Positions 8,201 to 13,143 of a stretch of 13,143 nt of DNA are shown here, piece by piece. The translations under genes were made by a program, and so were the position numbers. The stretch spans positions 1-13,143 of the forward strand of contig DKNF01000158.1 of assembly GCA_002470165.1 (NCBI GenBank). Reading direction: 5' to 3'. Every line of letters starts with the position of its first letter. Positions within the stretch are counted from its first letter, which is position 1. The DNA is from Betaproteobacteria bacterium UBA7395. Lineage in GTDB: Bacteria > Pseudomonadota > Gammaproteobacteria > Burkholderiales > Rhodocyclaceae. The notes below the pieces were generated by a model. It had not been told where the DNA came from and did not search any database. It saw nothing but the letters and a program-made list of their open reading frames with translations.

Positions 8201-9854
8201 GGATGTCGAAATTGCCGTTGATCAGGATGCCGGGCGGCTGATAGAAGCGGGCAGCCGACTCCTGATAAAGGGTGGCGGCGGTTTTTTCGACCACCTTGTC
8301 GATTTCGGTGCCGGCCCGTTCCGCCGGCGACAGGATGAAGGCGCCGGCAGACAGGTTGGGACGCGTCAGCACGTTTTCCCGGCGAAATATCCGGGCATCC
8401 TTGTGTACCGAGCCGAAAAGTGAGTCCTGCTGGTAGACATTCTCCGATTTGCCAAGGAATAGATAGCCGTCGGGCCGTAATGCATAGTGGAAGACGGACA
8501 GGATGCGGGCCTGGAGTTCCGACTGGAAATAGATCAGCACATTGCGGCAGGTGATCAGGTCAAGACGCAGGAAGGGCGGGTCCTGGACCAGATCCTGGCG
8601 GGCAAAGACGACCATTTCGCGCAAGGTTTTCGAAACCTCGTAGGCATCACCCCGGGGAACGAAATAGCGGGCAACCATTTCGCTTTCGAGCGTTGCGATG
8701 GCCGATGCCGAATACACCCCCTTGCGGGCGATGGACATCGCGTTGAGATCGAGATCGGTGGCGAATATCTGCACGCGCAGATTGCTCAGCGCCGATCCGC
8801 CACGTTCGCACAGCAACATGGCGACCGAATAGGCTTCCTCGCCGGTGGCGCAGCCTGCGACCCAGACGCGCAATTCGTCGCCTGGGCGCTTCTCCCGCAG
8901 CAGGCCTTCGAGTACGTTGCCAAGGGCATCGAAGGCTGCCGGGTCGCGGAAGAAGGCGGTCACCGAAATCAGGACATCCTTGTAGAGCAGGTCCAGTTCA
9001 TCAGGTACCGCATCGACGTGGGCAAGATATTCCTCGAGCGAAACCATGCGATTCGCCGCCATCCGTCGCTCGATCCGTCGCCAGATGGTGTTTTCCTTGT
9101 AACCGTTGAGGTCGACCTTGGTGTGCTGGCGGACCTTGGCCAGCAGTTTCTTCAGCGTCGAAGCGCTGCCCAGGTTGCTTTCAGGCGGCGCCAGATGTTC
9201 GCGGGAACGGGCGATTTCAGCAATCCGCCGGGCGATTTGCTCCGGGGGTAGCACCCAGTCGATGGTGCCGCTGTCAATGGCCGCTTGCGGCATGCCGGAA
9301 TACTTGGCGCTGGCGGGTTCCTGGGCAAAAGTGAAACCGCCGGCGGCCTTGATGCTGCCGATGGCCTGCGCGCCATCGCTGCCCGTGCCGGAAAGGATGA
9401 CCCCGATGGCGTCACTGCCACGGGCTTCGGCCAGCGAAGCGAGGAAGACATTGACCGAGGGCTTTGGCGCCACCCGGGGGGGCGTCTCGACCAGGACGAA
9501 AGTGTCGCCTTCAAGCGTCAGATTGCGATTGGCGGGGGCGATGAAGATGGTATCGGCTTCGAGTTGCCCGCCTTCCTCGGCTTCGCGTACCGCCATTTCG
9601 GTATCGCGACCCAGCAACTGGGCCATCATGCTGCGATAGGTCGGCGACAAATGCTGGATGACCACGTAGCAGATGCCGAGATCGACCGGCAGGTGCGAAA
9701 TCAGTGCGGTCAGCGCTTCCAGTCCACCGGCAGACGCGCCGATGCCGACCACATAACGCGGACGCGTCGGATTGAAACGCGTTGGTTCATCGTCCGGTTC
9801 GGCGATCCCGGTCACGCGGGATGCTTCACCCATGTCTTCCTCTGACAACCCCAT
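5250..9854 (-). CDS. CheB-CheR-PAS-GGDEF-EAL multidomain signalling protein
   Basis: A 1534-residue soluble protein. Residues about 32-215 are a CheB methylesterase without receiver domain (Ser41 in GASAGG, His68, Asp160). Residues 230-495 are a CheR methyltransferase (FRDP 302-305, SAM loop GCATGEEAYS 334-343, ATDLD 365-369, TCRNVLIYF 435-443). Residues 525-640 look PAS-like. A coiled coil with seven NEE heptads (681-727) leads to three PAS domains (about 736-845, 850-970, 975-1092). The diguanylate cyclase has intact GGDEF (1182-1186) and an RAGD I-site (1173-1176). The EAL domain keeps Glu1309, Asn1368, Glu1400, Asp1430/1431, Lys1451 and Glu1487. No membrane segment is seen, so ligands are intracellular or the PAS domains bind a cofactor. 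An internal ATG at 9833 has a better ribosome site (GAGG, 5-base gap) than the ATG at 9854. Both c-di-GMP synthesis and breakdown are possible. Confidence 0.93.
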   Translation of the reverse strand: MGLSEEDMGEASRVTGIAEPDDEPTRFNPTRPRYVVGIGASAGGLEALTALISHLPVDLGICYVVIQHLSPTYRSMMAQLLGRDTEMAVREAEEGGQLEADTIFIAPANRNLTLEGDTFVLVETPPRVAPKPSVNVFLASLAEARGSDAIGVILSGTGSDGAQAIGSIKAAGGFTFAQEPASAKYSGMPQAAIDSGTIDWVLPPEQIARRIAEIARSREHLAPPESNLGSASTLKKLLAKVRQHTKVDLNGYKENTIWRRIERRMAANRMVSLEEYLAHVDAVPDELDLLYKDVLISVTAFFRDPAAFDALGNVLEGLLREKRPGDELRVWVAGCATGEEAYSVAMLLCERGGSALSNLRVQIFATDLDLNAMSIARKGVYSASAIATLESEMVARYFVPRGDAYEVSKTLREMVVFARQDLVQDPPFLRLDLITCRNVLIYFQSELQARILSVFHYALRPDGYLFLGKSENVYQQDSLFGSVHKDARIFRRENVLTRPNLSAGAFILSPAERAGTEIDKVVEKTAATLYQESAARFYQPPGILINGNFDILHLQGNVSDFLNVAEGRPNFDLPHLIRKEFAADLQTLTHQARHKQGSACGRARTLKLADGKRAVRMVVHAVEANQSNAMFLVVFEPVARIRSVAGPGNSESGATVRELEDEIVAMREHLQAVIEELETSNEEMQALNEEVQAANEELQSSNEELEASNEELQATNEELTTVNEELQIKSTQLLEFNYDLESIQNCIGFPLISVNRGLEIERFNQLAAGLFSLGTPAVGMSLNRIKLPHGMQDFSHLVHQVIVDGEPVEQAISSISRHYALHIAPNISPRGIRGAIVLLIDDTELHTSEQILRTNQQKLTAIMNASPTLSSLKDTAGRYVFVNHKFEEHFGVNADDIIGKTDRQIFGGRIADEFRQRDLEVLRNNSAQEVEERVPTARGERILNSVRFPLLGDDGVVYAICTQSSDVTERKHAEDQLRLAARVFDHSGEGIVVTDANARILTVNDAFKRVTGYSEREAIGRSPSMLSSGKHGTEFFEEMWKSIQNNGWWQGEVWNRRKNGDLYPEWLTINSVRDAEGELVNYVGIFSDISVVKQSQKRIEYLATHDELTGLPNRMLFNDRLKMAISKCERNQSQLAVLFVDVDNFKLINDTMGHDVGDILIKQVAESLKLCIRAGDTVSRFGGDEFTIIFEIENTSEVVVAAQRIVDSLSLPHQLDGKQVFTTASIGISLYPDDGADCQTLLKNADIAMYKAKERGKNNYQFFTGELRTLSHDRMYLINDLRQALASNAFHLVYQPQLDMQTGELTGLEALLRWRHAERGLVLPGTFIPLAEEIGLIGAIGEWVLDAVCTQIVAWREAGLKPPKVAINLSPKQFRKSHVPSLISRMLSEHGLQPDCLALELTEYALMDDTDYTLQMLTELQQLGVHLAVDDFGTGYSSLSYLKRYPINEIKIDHSFVDGIADDANDEAIARTIIAMANVMGMDVVAEGVETEEQRQALLSNGCRVAQGYLFARPMPVGQVEACFSGNTLLAPGA
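7674..7814 (-). repeat. 21-bp in-frame tandem repeat encoding the NEELQ coiled coil
   Basis: Seven successive heptads of the form NEE(L/M/V)(Q/E/T)xx (residues 681-727) are encoded by degenerate 21-bp units, visible on the plus strand as recurring TTCCTCGTT. The strict 7-residue period fits a parallel dimeric coiled coil between the CheR/PAS-like part and the downstream PAS domains. Confidence 0.85.
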
Positions 9855-10087
9855 TGCGGTGCCACCTTCCCTGTTTGGTTTTTGTGCGAATCGATCAGGC
9901 CCGGCCGGGAGGCCGGAATTCGCAGTGGCGGCACGCGGAGACCGATGCGACCCCGTTCGTTACCTAGGCAGCATCGTACGTTGTTTTTCCATAATGCGAA
10001 AATGGTTTTTTATTCTGGTGCTTATGCAACAGGAGAGGGCGACAACCAAATCTTTGCATTGATGAAATCTTCATCCACCTTGATGCA
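9855..10087. other. Intergenic region upstream of the CheB-CheR gene
   Basis: This 233-bp gap separates the peroxidase stop from the multidomain sensor start. I find no convincing -35/-10 pair on the minus strand, although an AT-richer block at about 9980-10015 is the likely promoter zone. It holds a GC-rich hairpin, CCGGCC-GGGA-GGCCGG (9901-9916), which would lie in the sensor's 5' leader. Near its right end is a small dyad GATGAA-ATC-TTCATC (10061-10075). No open frame with a ribosome site is seen. Confidence 0.5.
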
Positions 10088-10090
10088 TCA
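10061..10090 (-). terminator. Weak hairpin region after the peroxidase gene
   Basis: On the minus strand GATGAA-GAT-TTCATC (10061-10075) forms a short 6-bp stem, flanked by TGCAT/ATGCA outer arms. The palindrome TGATGCATCA (10081-10090) overlaps the peroxidase stop codon. There is no T-tract, so at best this is a weak or factor-assisted terminator. Confidence 0.25.
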
Positions 10091-10654
10091 GGGCTGGGCA
10101 AGGAACTGATCGATCTTTTTGCGCAGGCTGCTGCTGTCGGGCGAGGTCAGGCTGGTGTAGGCGACGATCTGGCTGCCATCGCGGTTGATCAGGTACTTGT
10201 GGAAGTTCCATTTCGGGGTGCTGCCGGTGCGTTCGGCCAGTTGGCGGTAGAAGCCGTTGGCCTGCGGTCCCTTGACCACGGTCTTGGCGACCATCGGGAA
10301 CTCGACGCCGTAGGTCATCCGGCAGAAGTCGGCGATCTGCTGGTTACTGCCCGGCTCCTGTTCGCCGAAGTCGTTGGACGGAAAACCGAGCACGACCAGG
10401 CCGCGATCCTTCAGTTCGGCGTAGAGTTTCTCCAGGCCTTCGTATTGTGAGGTGAAGGCGCACTTGCTGGCCGTGTTGACGACCAGGATGACCTTGCCGG
10501 CGTACTGGCAGAGCGGCATCGGCGAGCCATCCTGAAGATTGGCGAACTGGTGGTTGAGCAAGCCCGGACAGGCCGGTTGTGCCTGCGCCAGCGGCAGGCC
10601 GAGGAGGGCCAGGAGGCTCGATAAACCCAGTCGGCGTAACCACTTCGTTTTCAT
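10088..10654 (-). CDS. Exported glutathione peroxidase-family thiol peroxidase
   Basis: A 188-residue protein that starts with a Sec signal (MKTKWLRRLG, Leu-rich core, AQAQ near residue 26), so it acts in the periplasm. It reduces hydroperoxides with a cysteine, not selenocysteine: the peroxidatic Cys65 lies in NTASKCAFTSQYEGL. The remaining tetrad is Gln99 (GEQEPG), Trp149 and Asn150 (KWNFHKYL). FPSNDFG replaces the usual FPCNQFG, while Cys111 (IADFCR) stands where the resolving Cys of thioredoxin-dependent family members sits. It is therefore more likely dependent on a thioredoxin-like partner than on glutathione. Two extra cysteines (29, 49) are near the mature N-terminus. AAAGGA lies 7 bases before the ATG. 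It follows cysH by 43 bp on the same strand without a visible terminator, so co-transcription with sulfur assimilation is likely. Confidence 0.9.
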   Translation of the reverse strand: MKTKWLRRLGLSSLLALLGLPLAQAQPACPGLLNHQFANLQDGSPMPLCQYAGKVILVVNTASKCAFTSQYEGLEKLYAELKDRGLVVLGFPSNDFGEQEPGSNQQIADFCRMTYGVEFPMVAKTVVKGPQANGFYRQLAERTGSTPKWNFHKYLINRDGSQIVAYTSLTSPDSSSLRKKIDQFLAQP

Positions 10655-10697
10655 TGCAGCGTCCTTTCTCGTTGAGGTTCAGCCGCTTTGACAGCGA

Positions 10698-11417
10698 TTA
10701 CGCCTTTACGTGCAGTCCACACTCCTTGGATTCCGGTGCTTCCCACCACCATCTGCCGGCGCGGATGTCTTCGCCGAGGGAGACGGCGCGAGTGCAGGGG
10801 GCGCAGCCGATGCTGGGGTAGAACTTGTCGTGCAGGGCGTTGTAGGGCACGGCGTTCTGCTTGATGTAGGTCCAGACTTCATTCTCGCTCCAGGCGGCGA
10901 GCGGGTTGAATTTTTCCAGGCCGTTGCCTTCGTCGTATTCCTGCGTCGCCAGCTGGCCGCGGGTGGCCGCCTGTTCGGCGCGCATGCCGGTGATCCAGGC
11001 GCGCTTGCCGGCCAGGGCGCGGCGCAGCGGTTCGACCTTGCGCGCGTAGCAGCAGGCCTTCCTGAGCGTCACCGAGTCGTAGAAGGCGTTGATGCCGTGC
11101 TGGCGGACGTAGCTTTCGACTTCCTCGGCTTGCGGGAAGTAGAGCTTCAATTTCAGCCCGTAGTGCCGGTCGACCGCCGCCATCAGGTCGTAGGTTTCAG
11201 CCGGCAGGCGGCCGGTGTCGAGGCTGAAGACTTCGATCGGCAGCTTGGCCTTGACGATCAGGTCGGTGAGGACCATGTCTTCGGCGCCGAGGCTGTTGGC
11301 GAAGGCGGCCGGCGACCACGCGCCGGCGATGTCGGCGAGCAGCGCGCGCGCAGCGTCTGCCTTGGCGGCGGTGCTGGCGGCGAGTTCAGGGGTGATGTTG
11401 AGCAGGGCTGGCGTCAT
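10698..11417 (-). CDS. cysH: Adenylyl-sulfate (APS) reductase, assimilatory
   Basis: A 239-residue member of the PAPS/APS reductase family, which reduces activated sulfate to sulfite with thioredoxin electrons. The N-terminal half has the nucleotide-binding site (SLGAEDMVL near residue 42; VFSLDTGRLPAETY). Both halves of the [4Fe-4S] signature are present: KACCYARKVEPL and SIGCAPCTRAV. This marks the APS-using type rather than the cluster-free PAPS reductase of enteric bacteria. The catalytic cysteine is in the C-terminal ECGLHVKA. The frame stays open far upstream through the DUF934 gene, but homology begins at the ATG at 11417, 14 bp after that gene's stop. There is no good ribosome site, so translation is probably coupled. 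It is the third gene of the visible cys operon. Confidence 0.93.
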   Translation of the reverse strand: MTPALLNITPELAASTAAKADAARALLADIAGAWSPAAFANSLGAEDMVLTDLIVKAKLPIEVFSLDTGRLPAETYDLMAAVDRHYGLKLKLYFPQAEEVESYVRQHGINAFYDSVTLRKACCYARKVEPLRRALAGKRAWITGMRAEQAATRGQLATQEYDEGNGLEKFNPLAAWSENEVWTYIKQNAVPYNALHDKFYPSIGCAPCTRAVSLGEDIRAGRWWWEAPESKECGLHVKA

Positions 11418-11431
11418 GGCTGGCTGGGCTT

Positions 11432-11944
11432 TCAGGCGGTGCGGCGGCGGAAGTGCGGTTCGGGCTGGTCGGTCGAGGCCTGGTAGGTCTCGGAGAACGG
11501 CGCGAAGCCCTTGCCGATGGCGTGGATGGCGTCCTTGCCGTCCTTCAGCGCGTAGCTGTCGAAGCCGACGCGCTGCATGAAGAACAGCTGGTCGTGCAGC
11601 ACGTCGCCGACGGCACGCAGTTCGCCCTGATAATGATAGCGCTGGCGGAGCAGGGCGGCGGTCGAGTAGCCGCGGCCGTCGACGAATTTGGGGAAATGCA
11701 CGGCAACGACGACGAAGTACTCGAGGTCGGTGGCAACGTCCTCGACCTTGTCGTCGGGCAGCAGCAGCAGGCCGATGCGCTTGTGGCAGGAGACGATCTC
11801 GTTCTTGCGCGCCAGCCACACGGCGAGCGGGAAAATGACGTCGCCGGCGGGCAGGACGACGGTTTCGGGGGTTTCACCCTCGCCGATTTCCAGGGTTTTC
11901 CAGGTGTCGGCCGTGACATTGCCCTGCTTGATCAGTTGTGCCAT
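11432..11944 (-). CDS. DUF934 protein of the sulfate-assimilation operon
   Basis: A 170-residue cytosolic protein of the DUF934 family, typically found between cysI and cysH in beta- and gammaproteobacteria and presumed to help sulfite reduction; its biochemical role is not established. Conserved blocks visible here are LPAGDVIFPLAVWLAR (31-46), the central HFPKFVDGRGYSTAALLRQRY, and GELRAVGDVLHDQLFFMQRVGFDSY. One Cys (Cys53, IVSCHKR) is present and no metal-binding pattern is evident. The ATG follows the cysI stop with no gap (TAA-ATG at 11947-11942), and its AAGGAGG lies inside the last cysI codons. This indicates tight translational coupling and roughly matched amounts of the two proteins. 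Confidence 0.88.
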   Translation of the reverse strand: MAQLIKQGNVTADTWKTLEIGEGETPETVVLPAGDVIFPLAVWLARKNEIVSCHKRIGLLLLPDDKVEDVATDLEYFVVVAVHFPKFVDGRGYSTAALLRQRYHYQGELRAVGDVLHDQLFFMQRVGFDSYALKDGKDAIHAIGKGFAPFSETYQASTDQPEPHFRRRTA

Positions 11945-13143
11945 TTATGCGGCCTCCTTCTGCTTGGCCTTGCCGTGGGCGCGGCCTTCGTAAACGCGGT
12001 TCTTGAACGGGTCGATGCCGATCCGGTCGAAGGTGTCGATGAAACGCTCGTCGGGGTGGCGGTTCTCCAGGTACACCTTGATGATCTTCTCGACCACGTC
12101 GGGCATCTCCTCGGCCGAGAACGACGGGCCGATCACCTTGCCGAGCCTGGCGTCGTTGCCCTGGCGACCGCCGAGCGTGACCTGGTAGAACTCGGCGTCG
12201 TTCTTGTCGACACCGAGCACGCCGATGTGACCGACATGGTGGTGGCCGCAGGCGTTCATGCAGCCTGAGATGTTGAGGTCGATTTCGCCGATCTCGAACA
12301 GGTAGTCGAGGTCGTCGAAACGCTGCTGGATGGCGGTGGCGATGGGAATCGACTTAGCGTTGGCGAGGTCGCAGAAATCGCCGCCGGGGCAGCAGATGAT
12401 GCTGGTCAGGAGGCCGATGTTCGGTGTCGCCAGGCCGGCGAGCTTGGCCACGCGCCAGACCTCGGGGAGGTCGGCGAGGCGGACGTCGGCGAGGATGACG
12501 TTCTGCTCGTGGCTGACGCGCAGTTCGCCGAAGCTGTAGCGATCGGCGAGGTCGGCGACGACTTCCATCTGGTCGGACGTGATGTCGCCCGGCGCGACGC
12601 CATGCTTTTTCAGCGACAGCGTCACCGCCGCGTAGCCGGGCACCTTGTGCGGCTGCGTGTTGCGCTCGACCCAGCGGGCGAAGGCTTTGTCGGCAAGGGT
12701 TTTTGCCTGGTAGGCCGCGTCGACCGTGGTGATCGTCTCGTAGGCCGGGGCGCCGAAATGCGCGGCGACGCGGTCGTACTCGGCCTGGGTGATGGTCGCC
12801 GGGCCATCCTTGCCATGCGCCCATTCGGCTTCGACCAGCTTGCCGAATTCCTCGACGCCGAGCGCCTGCACCAGGATCTTGATGCGCGCCTTGTAGGCGT
12901 TGTCGCGGCGGCCGAAGCGGTTATAGACGCGGAGGATCGCCTCGCAATAGGTGAGGATGTGCTGCCAGGGCAGGAATTCGCGCACCACCTGGCCGCGGAT
13001 CGGGGTGCGGCCGAGGCCGCCGCCGACGATCACGGTGAAGCCGACAACGCCGTCGACTACCTTGAGATGCAGGCCGATGTCGTGGAACCAGGTGACCGCG
13101 CGGTCTTCCTCGGTGCCGGAAATGGCGATCTTGAACTTGCGCG
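11945..13143 (-). CDS. cysI: Sulfite reductase hemoprotein (nitrite/sulfite reductase), C-terminal part
   Basis: The last 398 residues of a siroheme/[4Fe-4S] sulfite reductase, which reduces sulfite to sulfide with six electrons. The 5' end lies beyond the right edge. The visible part begins RKFKIAISGTEEDR, a block typical of the family, so coding continues past 13033, where a GTG might be mistaken for the start. The cluster/siroheme cysteines are all present: Cx5C in CCPGGDFC (codons 12394-12371) and Cx3C in GCMNACGHHH (codons 12262-12248). A lone hemoprotein of this type with a plant-like or ferredoxin-type electron donor is common in betaproteobacteria, and no cysJ flavoprotein is visible here. 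Siroheme nitrite reductases share the signature, but the neighbours DUF934 and cysH settle on sulfite. It is the first visible gene of the operon. Confidence 0.92.
   Translation of the reverse strand, partial: RKFKIAISGTEEDRAVTWFHDIGLHLKVVDGVVGFTVIVGGGLGRTPIRGQVVREFLPWQHILTYCEAILRVYNRFGRRDNAYKARIKILVQALGVEEFGKLVEAEWAHGKDGPATITQAEYDRVAAHFGAPAYETITTVDAAYQAKTLADKAFARWVERNTQPHKVPGYAAVTLSLKKHGVAPGDITSDQMEVVADLADRYSFGELRVSHEQNVILADVRLADLPEVWRVAKLAGLATPNIGLLTSIICCPGGDFCDLANAKSIPIATAIQQRFDDLDYLFEIGEIDLNISGCMNACGHHHVGHIGVLGVDKNDAEFYQVTLGGRQGNDARLGKVIGPSFSAEEMPDVVEKIIKVYLENRHPDERFIDTFDRIGIDPFKNRVYEGRAHGKAKQKEAA

Noticed and set aside
11418..11819. A 134-residue N-terminal extension of cysH
   Set aside because: The extension is the Arg/Ala-rich alternate frame of DUF934. 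Family homology begins at the ATG at 11417.
13031..13033. A GTG that could start cysI inside the window
   Set aside because: The same frame continues upstream with RKFKIAISGTEEDR and further conserved sequence to the window edge, so the true start lies outside.

Overview
This looks like a chromosomal segment from a GC-rich betaproteobacterium, most plausibly of the Rhodocyclales (Azonexus/Dechloromonas/Azospira-like). The lineage is inferred from the gene set: a granule phasin, a UrtA-type urea-binding protein, a bacteriohemerythrin, a CheB-CheR-PAS-GGDEF-EAL sensor and a compact cysI-DUF934-cysH cluster. Codon and base use look even, and I see no insertion sequence, phage gene, tRNA, rRNA or CRISPR array. 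The species call is a recollection of similar gene neighbourhoods, not a database result.

Layout. Positions 1-171 (-) hold the N-terminus of a DUF808/YedI-like protein. It diverges from a + strand pair (313-1589), a serine carboxylesterase overlapping by ATGA with a DEDDy 3'-5' exonuclease. A secreted alpha/beta hydrolase follows (1729-2370, +). A bidirectional terminator separates it from a run of minus-strand genes: urtA without urtBCDE (2438-3700), a hemerythrin with an extra Cys cluster (3832-4269), a 64-residue unknown (4352-4546) and a phasin (4630-5145) with its own promoter and terminator. Next comes a 4.6-kb gene for a soluble 1534-residue multidomain signalling protein (5250-9854). 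The right end carries a sulfate-assimilation operon, also minus strand: partial cysI, DUF934 and an APS-reductase-type cysH, with an exported glutathione peroxidase-like gene directly downstream (10088-13143).

How the genes may work together. cysI, DUF934 and cysH carry out APS to sulfite to sulfide. The exported peroxidase 40 bp behind them may be co-transcribed. The phasin coats polyhydroxyalkanoate granules, and its promoter carries a TGC-N3-GCA dyad over the -35 box, where a PhaR-type repressor could bind. The large sensor joins chemotaxis methylation enzymes to c-di-GMP turnover in one cytosolic chain, and all of its catalytic motifs look intact. UrtA is orphaned here, and its leader carries three copies of ACGTCAG in two orientations.

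I do not see a clearly new defence or mobile system. The points most worth a second look are the CheB-CheR/c-di-GMP fusion, the Cys-cluster hemerythrin next to an orphan urtA, and the repeat-rich urtA leader. There is no gene-free stretch longer than 300 bases; the longest gap is 9855-10087.
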